Assembly (NCBI GenBank): GCA_022747635.1
Contig: JAKTNV010000006.1
Coordinates: 62,945,090-63,009,089 of the forward strand
Length of the DNA stretch: 64,000 bases
Origin: Hetaerina americana
Taxonomy: Eukaryota; Arthropoda; Insecta; Odonata; Calopterygidae
Reading direction: 5' to 3'
This document shows positions 46,495-58,884 of the stretch, piece after piece (the first letter of the stretch is position 1; each line of letters starts with the position of its first letter). The translations under genes were made by a program, and so were the position numbers. The notes beneath the pieces were generated by a model that was given only the letters and a program-made list of their open reading frames with translations, did no database searches and was not told the DNA's origin.

Positions 46495-49400
46495 ACGTGA
46501 GCATACCAATATGTCTAATTGCGCCTGAATGCAGAAAGTTATGAGAGACTTCCATGGACGACAAGTGTAAAAGTAAACAAAAGAAACTATTATCATATTT
46601 GCATAGATTATAAAAAATTATCTCAATGCTAATATCTCATTTCCGAACGCATTGATGTATTGCCGATCTGAAACGGATATATATAGCGCTTGTTTCAGCA
46701 TTGAGTGCTGCTGTCACAAACCATAACAGGAGTGGCCTCTGCAGGACGATGCGATCCATCCGCAACGATTATTGATACTACCAGGGACCGCCTTCTATTT
46801 ATTTTACATATCACGAAATTAGAGAAATAATTTTCCCTATTATGTATGAACGATGGATATGGTATGGTGTGGCTCGTGGTTTATACATTGATATAAAGTC
46901 ATATTTGAATTTGAAGAAATTGGAAATTAATATGGCCCTATACAAAACGATGATACACACATTGAGGATCCTTTACCGTGCTCCCTGATAACATTTGATG
47001 TCAATTTGGCTTCTATGGTCATTTTTATTTTCTATACTTATACCTTAGGGGATTGAATACAAGTGACAGAACGAGCGCAAGGTAAGGAAAGATAACTAAG
47101 ATGTTTTTATTCTTAACGGAGTAAGGCTCCCCTGAGTTGGGTATATGAGATTTACATGCACATGGTTGTGGTTCAAAATTTGGTTTCACACCCAAGATCA
47201 GGAAACTCAGTGCGAAGGGAAATGTGATCAATTGGCACACTTTACCATACTTCTTGGTCTAACCGCACATACGAGTTATTTTTCATTCTAACCTTCCCCC
47301 CATGACTGATTGACTTAACATCTCGTCAGACTCCTGTTCCCTGGCGTCCAACGCGCATTCGTTGCCCGGTGTTTCCCCCATTCCCATGCACCCACCCCCG
47401 TGAGGCTCCCTCCATCCACACCCTCTGCAAACACGCCCTCTTTCCGCTCTAGAGAAAGGTCTTCGAGCTTCCCCGTTCCTCTCGCTTCAAGTGCCTCCCT
47501 TACTTATTTATCGGCCCGCGCCCAGGGGAAATCGGAAGTGCAGTGTGCAAAGCGATCTCCTTGAAAAAGAGAGACCGGAGGGGAAAACACGTGTCTGGAG
47601 GTGTACGCATTAGACCGGAGAGCATGGAAGTCGGGAAATAGTCTTCGCATGCTCGAGATGTGCAGGTACATCTACGTGTTTTCGATCCTGGGAATGTAAA
47701 GATCGAGAAGGACTATGGAATCCGGAATTCGGCTCTCTCGGAGGCTGATGCAAAGGAGGAACGAATCAGTGATCTCTGGTTGAGTACAACGTTAACGAGG
47801 TCATGCGATATTGTGATTTAAAGAACTGCCATTTGCAATGCGTGCGGCCAATAGTAATGCGAATCTGTTACGCCTAAGGAAGGTATTTAGAGCGTTGGAA
47901 TGTCTCACACTCTCCTAATGCCCGACGATTTGACTCAGCAGCGTGTTTAAATTAGATTTTAAAAATACATGCATATACTTGTATACCGGTTTCCATTCTT
48001 ACAGGATTTTCCCTAAGCACGAAAATCGTAAACTGGTCTTAGCAGCGTTCACAAAATAATTTTCAGAATCGGGTAATAAGATGATCGGTTTACTTAGCCC
48101 TGCCAGATTCCCGCTGACGTTTTAATATTTTGGAAAATATTATGGAAAATTAACCGAAACTTCCCAGAAGAGGGCTTGATACCTTAAGCGCTACAAGCGC
48201 TCTAGGGCAGTCAATACACATACTTATAGTTTATCGCAAGTCTTCCCTGCTAAATCAAAAGTATCTATTGACGACGTCATTTCCTTTCCCTTCTTTTCTA
48301 TGTCATACAGTTGGAAATAAGTTTTAGGATAGATCACCCGCTCAGTAGCATCTTAGCCTTCTACAAAATTAGACAAATTCGGCAACAAAGTCGAATTTTT
48401 AATAAGAATATTCTTGTGAAGGTTTCATCCATCTTTTCACACCATAGTCTCTCGATTTCATGTAAATGGCTGATCTGATATATTATGGAGATATTTTCCG
48501 AGTAGTTTCAGAGTTCTCCACCCAATTAATTTCTATTAATTCACCCAAAGAATGACTATAATCTTAGTCCGCTCCTTTTCCGCGCAAAAGTATCAAAAGG
48601 TTTTTAATTTTAAGGTTTTTTCAGGAAAAATACACCTAGCTGCTATTTCTTCATACTATCATATCCTTGCCAACTTCTTCAACTCTGACAAATTCGTAAT
48701 TCTCACCCATGATACCCTGACCATTATCATTCTAATATTTTAGGGTCTGTAACACTACTGTAAAGCATTAAATTATCGGTTTAACCTTTTATATATTTTC
48801 TCATGTGATAAAATTTATATAGAGAAGATTTTAAAAATAAAAAATAACTTATATAAAACACCGCAGGAACTAATTGACGTTGTATTTCAACGGTGATGGA
48901 AGAGCTCAAATAATGCCAGCCCTAAGGGACCCAAAATTTGCAGAAATCAAACCCGGGGCTCGAAAGTCTAATATGCTCCATAATTCTCCATGCCTTACGG
49001 CATAAATCTAAAAAATTTGATATAGTCAGTTTTCAGGATAATTCAATCAAATGGACCATTGATGTTAATCGGATGAATAAATTCAAGCCTTCGGCAACAA
49101 GTCGTTAAGTCGAACTTTTCAATTCGGGTAATTTGCGTCATCTTTGTCTCATAAATATATAAAATCAAATTAATCGAAAAAAACTAATGAAAGAGGGGTT
49201 TTTAATGATTACATGAAATTCCATGTTTTACTGCATTTGAAAGCTCAAAAATTATTATTGCTCTTGCGAATACGTCATTACATGAACTTCAGTTTATGTA
49301 CCTTAGGTTATAGTGTTATAGTAGCCTTATGAACCTTAGATTGATTACTCAGGACACAAACTTTTAAAACACAAAAATATATTTAAAAAAGCTTCTCCTA

Positions 49401-51009
49401 ATTTCAGAAATTTTTTTGTAAATTAGGTTAAACCAATAAATGAAAAAAATAAGGAAATTAGAGATGATAAGTATGGCAGGGTTTTTTCTCTCCTCGTTGC
49501 AGTGACTCTGAAATATAGTTTCTTTAGCAGGGAGTAGTTATTGCTAGACTACGGGATTTAATCGCAAACGATTATCCTGCACTGTGCTTCTTGAATGATG
49601 GGTCTGCGTCAGGCTTGAGGCATTCACAGGGAAAAACCGAGTGTTTGCTTGTTCTCCGAATGCTTTACACCACATAGGTACTCACTTCCGGGCCTTTCCG
49701 TTGAGTTAGGCGACATATAACAGTTTCCCATCCGTTCTCTTTTCCGAAAATCCACCACGAAGAGTATTGCTGGTCAAATGTATTATTCAATGGAATGACT
49801 TAACTCCTCGGCGTCTGGACAGTTACAAAAAAATAATGGCTCCCTTCCTGCCTCTGTGATAGTTTGAAAATGCCTCAAAGTGGATACCTCACCGCTACCT
49901 ATCAGCCATCTAGGGAAACAGCTGCGTGATTTTGGAATTGTTTTAGAAGTTTTATATGTCACCATGTTTCCACAAGATTTTTTTAAACTACAAACTGAAT
50001 GAAGTATTTTTTTTCTTTATTCAATTTTAAGGGTTTAGGTCAAATCCCTTCTAACACATTACCAATCGGTGATCAAAGAAACAGCCACGCAAGTGCATTT
50101 TTCAAAAGTTAATTATTAATAGAGAATAGAATTGCTCAATGTACGTCAGGGAACTCAGCAAAGAAGCACCCCATAGCAATCGTCTTAAGCATTTACGGAA
50201 GAAATATTTCGTCATAAGTCACAAATATATTTCAATCAATTAAAATGTATACAAAATTACAGGGAATACCCCTACGTCCATTTAACGATCCAAAATTATC
50301 CATCTACAATCTTTTCATCAGTTGTTTGATATGATTTGCCCTAAAATAATGTACTAATAATAGCGTATAAACTGAAATAGTTACCACTCTTGAGATGTGT
50401 ACGACAATTTTGAAGAAAGACTACATTTATCGGTGTATTCAATAATATTTTCAATTACCTCGATAAAAGCTCTCAGAGAATGATTTTACAAGTATATGGA
50501 CTATATAACAATACATTACAAACTGAAGCAGTTGAAACTAACTGGGTGTGCTTAAGTTTTGTTAAACCTATGGCATACTGCTTGCCAAGTTCTCATCAAG
50601 TCACAAAGGTAGGTGCTGGATTTTAAAAATGGTTATATTTATGTAAAAGCTGAGATTTGAATTATTCCAATGCCGGTGGGAAATCATACATTAAATATAC
50701 CACCTTGTCATAGTGACAAAACACACGCTTTTAAATACTTGTTGAAATCTTATTTTTTTAGTGAGGTCAAATAAGTTAAATGGACATTTTCTCTTTTTTT
50801 CAAGATCGGGTAATACCTTTCTAGGATTAACTCACAAATAATGTAACGCAGGCAGAATTTGTTCTTCGTGCTGTGTGCCGATGTTTTCGGAGCCGACTCC
50901 TTCATTTGGTGATTTACATCCTTTAAACAGACGTAACAAGTCCTGCGAATTCCGTCACCAGCAAATGGGAGGACTTATAAAGCAGGCATTTATATAATAC
51001 AGTATATCA

Positions 51010-51010
<1 letters not shown>
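46495..51010. other. AT-rich region with one GC-rich patch, no supported gene
   Basis: Bases 47280-47660 form a GC-rich patch (pyrimidine-rich, then purine-rich) similar to the other islands, without an identifiable frame. The minus frame at 49783-49965 and its broken extension to about 49600 lie in a mildly GC-richer area, but no domain or splice pattern was recognised. The rest is AT-rich and featureless. Confidence 0.4.

Positions 51011-51012
<2 letters not shown>

Positions 51013-51060
<48 letters not shown>
51013..51060. repeat. (TA)n microsatellite, 48 bp, left of the PLE-like insert
   Basis: Uninterrupted AT alternation ending at the boundary of the inverted-repeat insert. Confidence 0.98.
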
Positions 51061-51062
<2 letters not shown>

Positions 51063-51282
51063 CGATTGTCCGGAAAAACTCATACGAGCGGCACAATAAT
51101 GGGCTGACACAACATAACACAAATAGAAAAGAATAGACACATATAAAAGAACACTTACACGGTAAATTGTTCGAGCTTTCGGCCCTCTCAGGGGCCTTCT
51201 TCAAGAGAGACTCAAGTAAGTAGTGTAAGTGTTCTTTTATATGTGTCTATTCTTTTCTATTTGTGTTATGTTGTGTCAGCCC

Positions 51283-51284
<2 letters not shown>
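51061..51284 (-). mobile_element. PLE-like terminal fragment set between two (TA)n tracts
   Basis: This 224 bp insert separates two (TA)n tracts. It holds a perfect 64 bp inverted repeat (51097-51160 and 51223-51286, the last two bases running into the TA tract) and a 62 bp loop. On the minus strand the loop reads CTTGAAGAAGGCCCCTGAGA followed by GGGCCGAAAGCTCG, a string of the kind found in terminal repeats of Penelope-like elements. PLEs often have partial, inverted terminal repeats and favour microsatellite targets, which would explain the structure. There is no coding sequence, so this is a terminal remnant or a non-autonomous derivative. Confidence 0.6.

Positions 51285-51286
<2 letters not shown>
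51097..51286. repeat. Perfect 64 bp inverted repeat with 62 bp loop
   Basis: 51097-51160 and 51223-51286 are exact reverse complements (starting TAATGGGCTGACACAACATA on the left arm). Transcribed RNA would form a 64 bp perfect duplex. No mismatch means recent formation or ongoing sequence correction. Confidence 0.97.
51172..51205 (-). ncRNA. Hammerhead-ribozyme-like motif in the loop
   Basis: The minus strand reads TTGAAGA, then AGGCCC...GGGCC forming a 5 bp GC stem with a 6 nt loop, then GAAAGC. The hammerhead core is CUGANGA, stem II, GAAA. Here only the first core base differs (U for C), and that base pairs in the active fold, so cleavage is uncertain. Stems I and III would have to come from the flanking sequence and were not verified. 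Confidence 0.45.

Positions 51287-51366
<80 letters not shown>
51285..51366. repeat. (TA)n microsatellite, ~82 bp, right of the PLE-like insert
   Basis: Uninterrupted TA alternation directly continuing the right arm of the inverted repeat. It yields a spurious poly-Tyr/Ile frame (51229-51429 plus). Confidence 0.98.
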
Positions 51367-51368
<2 letters not shown>

Positions 51369-51369
51369 C

Positions 51370-52910
51370 ATAGTATTTAATGGAAAACAACACCATCCGC
51401 GGCTTGTTTATGAAAGACGAGGGAAGTAAAATTACTGAATATTTCCCTTTGAATTCATATTCTGTGGATATTGCATCCTATTTCGAAAGAGCCATTTTAT
51501 TTTCAATGTCTGCGTAACAAAATTTATTTTATTTTATAGAGATCAAGGGGACCCTTGGAAGTTTCTTTTTATTTCATGCCACATGTCTGGGGCAAACCTC
51601 GTATTATTCCCAATTAGTTTAAATACTGAAATTGAAAAAGCATTCTATTGCATACGCAGGATTATCGATGAATGGACTTTATGCAACCACAAAAATTTAG
51701 CTCAAATTTTCTGAGTTGGCATAACATTTCACCAGGGTTTTTGTACCTATCAAATATTTCGTTTGGCAATTATTCCACATTTCTAAGCATTACAATTTCC
51801 TTCATTATCTTTTAAAGTACAGGCATTAGACACGTGGAGTCACTTTTAATGTGCATGTATAACCACAATTGCAAAATACCTTTGAGTTTTAATGGTCTTC
51901 CGTTAAATAAACATCAGACTTTTATCCTGAATATAACTACCCGTCCTAAAGTATACACTAAATATTATACTTTAAATGATCGCAAATGCAAGAAAAGCAA
52001 AGATGACCATTCAATAGGTAAAAATTTATATGACTACGAGAAATATTTACCGTGCCATGCATTAAATGTCGTTATGAATTTGTCATCTTTAAGTGGATGT
52101 TTAGCATTGAACACAGAATTATCTACGACAAAAAGCAGCATTCGCAGTAGCAATAACAGTTTTTGAGCTTTTAAATGCAATAAAACATTGAATTAACCAA
52201 ATATTACGCAAAAGTTTTGAGGCTAAATAAGCCAAATGGTGTTTTTAATGAAATTTGAAGAAACATTTAATCCCTAGATTTCTGCTCTCGAAAATACAAG
52301 CTTTAACAAACGATATTTGTCAAGACACAAGATTTGAAATCCATATTTATCACTCCCTTACATCGTACCTGACTCTGCTTTAAAGAGATTACAGCTTAGA
52401 TATGTTCCATGTGGATCACTAACTTCCACTTGGATGGGTAAACGTTATCAAAGCCTTTAGGTTAAGAGCAACTAGATGAAAAACGAACTTCAGAATTCTT
52501 GCTTTCCCAGGCACACTGCTTTGGAGTTGTCACTCAAAGAGATTTATATGTCTACCAAAATTATCTTCCAGGGAGTACTTGATACAATTTAACATATTCA
52601 ACAAATTGAACTGTACTTCTTAATAACCTTTATTGCAAGATTTTGGCGACTTTTAGAAGAAATAATAACATTTTTTCCAGTATTTCTGCCATTTGTTGGT
52701 AAACTGTATAATAAGAGTTCAATAAACATTTAATAGGTTTCAGCGAGAATATGCCATGAGAAACAGTTATTAACTTCAATCAGAGTAATTATTAGTCAAA
52801 TCAATCGAAGCTAAAAATCGAGATTTTCTAGTCAATTTCATCTTGAAAAATGTCCTTCACTTAAAATATTTACTTCTAAGTATGTGGAAACTTCCTAATT
52901 TTTTGCTTTA
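51370..52910. other. AT-rich DNA with no recognised feature
   Basis: Includes a 110-codon plus frame (51834-52166) with no domain and AT-driven composition, not called as a gene. Confidence 0.4.
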
Positions 52911-52919
52911 GATTTTTCT

Positions 52920-53230
52920 TCCCCTATTTCTTTGAAACTCTACCTGACTTTATACTGGTTAAATTGCCTCCTCTTGTTTTCTTATCATTCAGTATGTCCT
53001 TCATATACTTTCTCTACTTAATCGGATTTTCTCAATTAACTTCCTCTCTTTACCGGCGCTCTTCAAAACCACAGCCTTTGTCTTTTTCTTTGTGCAACTC
53101 CATTTTGCATCATATCCACATCTTACATCCTCTCCAATCAACACTTAACCATTGGCTTTAAAGGCTACCTTTTAATATTCATGAAGCACCATGCTCCATG
53201 TCACTGCCGTACATTAAATTCCCGAAAATT
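52920..53230 (-). mobile_element. Very decayed LINE C-terminal fragment, minus strand
   Basis: The C/T-rich plus strand, with blocks such as CTCCTCTTGTTTTC, CTCTCCAATC and CACCATGCTCCATGTCACTG, follows the layout of the FEMW/GAE region in the other minus copies (compare 11160-11330 and 4620-4780). No reading frame survives, so this rests on nucleotide similarity by eye. Confidence 0.4.
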
Positions 53231-53234
53231 CAGC

Positions 53235-55665
53235 ATAATGCCGTCACTAGAGCATTATGTGATCCAAATCAGAAACTAATTTTTTTAGAGGAGAATATGC
53301 CCGGAAAATATCGCAAACGATATTGCTATCGAATAAATAGCACAGTAAGTTGGATTTTGTATACCATAAATCTATGAAGGTATATTAAGAGAGACAAATT
53401 ATCGATGCGATTGCAGTTAATACTCCCGAAAGTTACATTAAAAAATTAGAGAACAGTTCTCGTGTATTGATAATAATTATAGTGCATGCAAATCTTTACA
53501 TTTTCTCTCAAATTAGAGAAATGCATTTAAATCCTGAAACTATTATTGACAAGTGAAAATTGCATATTTATTTTCTTTTTCCGCGCGGAAAGACACCACA
53601 TCGTTAGCAATGCACGGCAGAGGCGTTCGAATCGTAGCCATGCATGTGACCTCATGTGTTTCAATCTGCTACAATAAGCCCTTATCTGCGCAGGCAGATT
53701 GAAAAGCAGCGAATTATAATTAACAATTTAATGAGTCCGTTCTCACATTTTTTATTGCCTTGAGAGTGAAATATTTTTGACTTAGGTTCCTTTTTTGATG
53801 GAGAAAGCATTTTAACTAACCCCACTTTCAAAACACATCTAAGGAGAATGTTTGAAAATTACTCGGAGAAGTGGCCAGTGATGATTTCGTTAAATAAAGA
53901 AATGAAGGATTGTACATTTTGGAACGCTGTTTTGAGAAATAATGTTGAAGGTAGAAACAGAAGTGATTTAAAGTTGTAACTATGCTCTTGAGACTTTGAG
54001 TGAATCAGAATTTGCCCTGGGGTAATATGGAGATAGATATAACAAACAAGCGATTCTCAAAGAATATTATCAAAAATGTCCCTTTAATTAATCTTGAATT
54101 ATTGATCATGGGGATTTTTTACTTGTTACATTTCATTATACAAGTAGATACTTTAAAAGAATATATAACATTTTATGAGGAGGAAATTTAACATTCAGCC
54201 CGCAATTAAAAGACAAATTATGGTACTATGTTAGTTAAGCAGGCACATAGATCGATAAAAGTCAAAATTGACTAGTGTCGATACAAAAATACGGTACCTG
54301 TGGCGTTTAATCTCTCATGTTGAAGTTATAGGGAATCGAGCGGCAAATCACAATGAGGAAAGCAGACTAGCAATTATTACAATACGAAAAAATTGAACAG
54401 CTGGGATAAAAACAAAATTAATACTACGAATAGAATCACCGAATCTAGAAACCGGTTTGCCTAGCAAAAATATAAACATCCCAAGAAAACCAAAAATGTC
54501 AGATTTTGAACATTTTAAACCCGTCACTCCAGCTCGCGGTATCATTCACAGAGTAGCCTTAGTACAATGCAAAAAAAGAGAATTTTAAAGTAATTCAGCA
54601 GAAATTAAAGGGCAAACAACTTGACATCAAATTGAAAACTCTCAAGGCCAAAACAGAAAAAGATACACTATTAAGTGGGGCCTTAAATTCTTCATATACA
54701 TACGAAGAGGCAGCCACAGGGACAAGAGCTAGCACTATGGATAGGCGAGAGTCATAATAAGGATCACTGTCAAAGCAGAATGAAATGCTCTGCTTGAAAA
54801 TGAATTATTGAATGAAAGTAAAGTGAAAAGGAACAGAAACTCATGTCAGAATGCGCTCGTAGGATATCGAATACGAACTTAAAAAGTATTTCTATTCACA
54901 AAAGCCTATGAACGTGAAATAGGACAATTTTATCAAAATATTGCGATAAAAACCCAATATCATATTATCATTGATTATTTTTGTAATGAATGGGAAACGT
55001 CTGTCCACGCACAGTGGGAATATGAAGGGAAATCATTAGCAACAGCATCGACAACCGTATTATCATAAATCATTAGAAAATGTTTATGAATGTGCTTATC
55101 CGCTAGTTTAAACAGATACACTACAGAACCTGATAAGCATATGATTATCGGAATATTAATTGAACGAAAAGGGATTGTAATATCCGGCCCATTACGAGAA
55201 AAAATAAACCCGCAGAATGTTGAACCTTCTAGAATATCTAGTGAAAATGTCGCACCCGAATTCAAAGGCGTGATCCCAAATTTCCCAACAAATGATGAAG
55301 TACGCGGCAATTTAAGGATAACTCATTTTACTTCCATCTACAAGAAAATCAAAAGAGAGGATCCCAGTATTGACATCTGTCACCAACATCTGGGTAGATC
55401 TTAGTTTCTAAATTCTTAATTCTTAGTTTTTAATTTCTAAATCGTTGCCATTGCAACCGAGATTGTGAGATTTCACATTTCTCTTGTCATAAAAAGTAGA
55501 TGTACTCATTTGAATAGAAAATAGTTGGATACCATCTAAATGGTTCCTTTGAAAAACCTAATACACCATATGCTATTAAATGGCATTAATAAGCATTATT
55601 ATTTGCTGGTCAATCGTTCAAGGTAGGATTTCTAGAATGAATGCAGACTAGACATTAACATATTT
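53235..55665. other. AT-rich DNA with possible retroelement traces
   Basis: A plus-strand stretch near 54297-54420 translates as LWRLISHVEVIGNRAANHNE, similar to the RNase H core of LINEs (W-PSHVGI-GNE-AD), with no other block to support it. A 104-codon plus frame at 55090-55404 has ordinary composition (for example NPQNVEPSRISSENVAPEFK) but no recognised domain and no start context. Neither is called as a gene. Confidence 0.35.
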
Positions 55666-55669
55666 CTCC

Positions 55670-56450
55670 GCCTCACCTAAAAACAACAACCCTAAAAGAA
55701 AATTGTCCTCAATTTCACACATCCCTTTTCCTCCCCTTCTTGGCAAGCGCTTTTTCCACAGTTTTCCTTCCCATCCTCCTCCTCATCGACAATTCAAAAC
55801 CTCAAATATACGTCCAAAATCTTACTTATACGATCAAGTTTTCGAAAAGTTAAAAACCACGCATCATTTCTGAGTTTTCTCTGAACTTTTCTCAACATCC
55901 TTTCATAACGTGCCTGACATCGATTCCCCACCTTTTGAAAATTCTTTGTCCACCGCATTCATCTTCTTATGTACCCAATACTGTGACCGTCTTGCATCAG
56001 ATATGTAAACTTTTACTTGCTCTAGTTTATTCCCTTCTATTTTAACGTTTAGTCGAGATTTCGAGTTTCTCGTAAATCTCACAATCTTTGTTTTGCTTTT
56101 ACTATATTTCATCCCATTTTTCACATTGATTTTTTACTGGGATTAGCAAGGCTTATAATCCACTGATAAACTGGATAACTAAAGACTGAAAATCTGCAAA
56201 CCGAAGTAATTTCATGAGTTGTTGACCGACTTCATTCCTACTTCCAGCTCTTCCCATTCGTCTTTAACCAATGACAAATACATCATGATTGTATTCTATG
56301 TTCTTCTCTGTTGTGGACACCTTTCCTGCTGTGGCATCACGTTCGCCTTTCCCTTTCTGAAGAAAAATTGACAATCCCCTCAGTAATCATTTTTCCAGCT
56401 CTCTATCACCTTATTCATTATCCTTAGTGCAACTCTTCCGGCTTTGACTA
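55670..56450 (-). mobile_element. LINE fragment, minus strand
   Basis: The open piece 55903-56124 (minus) reads MKNGMKYSKSKTKIVRFTRN then SKSRLNVKIEGNKLEQVKVY. This is the same region as 11392-11607 of the longest copy (INKPKIMRFSRNKKAKLNIK): the segment after the RT active site, here with the KTKIVRFTRN pattern well kept. Upstream (56150-56450) matches the RT side and downstream (55680-55870) the post-RT region, both without frames. Confidence 0.72.
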
Positions 56451-56595
56451 AAATAAGAAAACTTGAAAAGGAAATAGAAAAAACCGGGATTGATTTTAAC
56501 GGTATTAGTGAAATAATGTCAGTCATTTCATACGATTTCATCACTTTTCATCTTTTAAATTAAATGATGACAAGAAAAAAAACAGCTGTAAACCA

Positions 56596-56842
56596 AGTCT
56601 ATTTGATAGGTGAGGGTAGAGTTGACCCAATACGAAGCCCAACGGCGTGTGAAATTCATACATCAGGGTAGGGGGAATAGTTCCTTTCCTTGTGCCGTCT
56701 ATAGTTTCCCAGGAAGGTCTTGTACCCGAATAACCACCCTGCTTGAGTAAGGCTGAGGGGGCCCAGAAGCGTGCCTGGCATTCAAACCCGGGCCCTCCAG
56801 TCAGCATTCCAAGACACTGCCCCCTCGACCGCTACGAGACAC
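56596..56842 (-). repeat. tRNA-derived SINE, minus strand, same family as 63574-63817
   Basis: The body matches the copy at 63574-63817 along its whole length: TAGGTGAGGGTAGAGTT, GCGTGTGAAATTCA, TTCCTTTCCTTGTGCCG, GTTTCCCAGGAAGGTCT and GTACCCGAA all align in order. On the minus strand CTGGAGGGCCCGGGTTTGAA (about 56780-56800) is the B box. The head is the region up to about 56842, ending TCTCGTAGCGGTCGAGGGG on the minus strand. Confidence 0.75.
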
Positions 56843-56844
56843 CA

Positions 56845-57865
56845 ATGACAAGATAATTTTTATAAAATAACTGTCTACTACTACTTTTTAGTATGCTCTT
56901 TCGTCTGGATTTCATGGTAGTCCAAGGGCATTAGATTTCATTTTTAATACTATGCCAAAGTAATGCGATAAGGACCGATCACTTTTCAAAATACCAGGGA
57001 ATGATTCAATACGAAAATTCCAATAAATAGCGTGACACATAAGTCATAAGAGTTCCATGAACTTTTATGTGGAAGAATAAAAATGAGAAAATACCTTCTG
57101 CTCATCGGACATGCTACTATCGGCCCTAATCCATTGGCGTCAAAAAACCTTCAAATAGTATTCGAAATTACAACGTGGGATTTTATTTTCTAAGGAGTTT
57201 AGGGAGTTACACTCTGCCTTGTATTTCGCTTCACACCTGAGGAGTATTTGACCCGATTGACTGTTGAACATTGGTTTCCAGCGGCCGTATCATAAATTAT
57301 GGCATCTCCATCTACGAGACGTTTTTAATCTCAGTGATCATAAATTGTCACGCGCAATATGCAGAAAATGAAAAAAAGTGCTAGTACGATTTACATCATC
57401 ACATTTTTCATATACCGACATAACCACTTCCGAATTCTCTCGTGGCAGACTAATCACATATTTTATTTACAATTCATAAATATAATTATTTATTTATATG
57501 TAAAGTACAACGAAAGTTCAACTCAAAAGTGGGTATTCACGTTATTACACATAAAAACTACAAAAATATGCTGGTTTAACTGGAATATGTTTTTTGTGTG
57601 TTTGACACCATATCGACTATGGGAAACCTGGTCGACACCAATACTTGTTGAATTAGAAATATTTTTCATGCATAGAAAATGTGACGAGTTCAAAGGTGGA
57701 CAAAATATTGCTGGCTATTATTTAATGATAAATGCCATTATTTAAAAATATAAACATATAGGTATATATTTGGTAGTTATCCCCATCCAAAAACCTACCA
57801 AAAAGTAACCATTATATACTCCATATCACCAAATAAAATTTGCTGATTATACTTATTCTTTGCAG
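56845..57865. other. AT-rich DNA, probable intron upstream of the exon at 57866
   Basis: No repeat was identified. The 128-codon plus frame at 57359-57745 is AT-rich and lacks any domain, and is not called. The last bases ATTATACTTATTCTTTGCAG form a good polypyrimidine tract and splice acceptor. Confidence 0.45.
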
Positions 57866-57949
57866 CGCATTTCAGATTTTGGCAAAGGGATATCACCCGG
57901 GTTACATGATATCGTGTTCAGTTGAGGCCGACAAGGATATGACCGCTAA
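57866..57949 (+). CDS. Candidate internal exon, calpain-family protease core
   Basis: An 84 bp exon is suggested by TTATTCTTTGCAG just upstream and GTAAGT just downstream. With one leading base and two trailing bases assigned to split codons it encodes AFQILAKGYHPGYMISCSVE then ADKDMTA, without stops. Calpains, calcium-dependent cytosolic cysteine proteases, have at this point a block of the form LFxILxKGxxxGSMMGCSIExD in the PC2 half of the protease core, shortly before the catalytic histidine (GHAYS). I recall the corresponding vertebrate calpain exon as also 84 bp. No other calpain exon, and none of the catalytic residues, was found in the window, so the flanking DNA would be long introns. 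The family call rests on 27 residues; the coding call itself is firmer. Confidence 0.55.
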
Positions 57950-58129
57950 GTAAGTTACAATGAGATCTTTTAGATGCGGAGAATGTCAGACAACTCCAAA
58001 ACTCAAATTAAACAGCTAAGTTAACGCGGCCAGGGAAGCCTTACGGAGGTGTTCAATGCCACATCGATGGGCTCTTAATTAACTCTTTCGCGAATCGAGA
58101 CGTAACTCGTTCCGGACACCAATCCGCCT

Positions 58130-58880
58130 TAATCCCACACGCGCGGAAAGTGGGGGAAGGGAGGGAAGAAAAACGCCAAGTAGTGATGAGGAAACGAAAC
58201 TTTTTGTATCAACCCCACCGTTGGCCTCCTTGAACCAGAGAAAATCCCCTTCGGAAAAGAAAAGAGACCCGAAAAGTGTGGCGGCAAAATTCTGGAGGAA
58301 AAAAGTCCTTGGGTGTACTCCATGCGTTTATTCTTTTGAAAAGCATCTATCAAACGTCTTAACGAGTTTTTCTTTTGTCCAAACTCCCGTCTCAGTTCCC
58401 GCCTTTATCTTTTCTACCTCTTGTGAAATCCCCTCCCCTCCTCGCACCGACCCACCATATCCCTTGGAGAGTGGTACACCCTACCTCAAAACTCCTCCGC
58501 GACCCCCTCCCCTGGCTGGAACGAAGAAATCCCCTATGGGATTAAGGAGACACGACATTTCGACGCCCCAAGGAGAGTAGCGACACCTATCTCGCCCCTC
58601 TCCGTCCTTCCTCTCCTTCCCCCCTCTCCCTCATCCCGTTCGTTCCCGCCCCGAAAAAACGCTAATCCCGTAGGTCCTTAGTTTCGCAGTCCGCCACCAT
58701 CGTGAGGGCGGAGCAGGTGTCGTCTCGAAACCACTTTGGTTCCCGCCCGAACGCCCCACGACGCCATTACGGTCCTCCACACCCCCATCCTCCCTACCTC
58801 CGCCCCCTCCCCTTCTCTCTCCACGCCTCTCATGCACCATTTTTCGAAAAAATATATTCCTTCAGTCCTCCACAATCGTC
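58130..58880. other. GC-rich strand-biased island
   Basis: Purine-rich to about 58310, then strongly C/T-rich (58390-58830). Overlapping frames on both strands (for example 58221-58580 plus) are proline/serine-rich with no domain. Confidence 0.45.
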
Positions 58881-58884
58881 GATT

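Noticed and set aside
49600..49970. Mildly GC-richer minus-strand frame as an exon.
   Set aside because: Several stops, no splice sites at plausible ends and no recognisable domain.
57359..57745. 128-codon plus ORF just upstream of the candidate exon.
   Set aside because: AT-rich composition (Ile/Tyr/Phe), no domain, no splice logic linking it to the exon.
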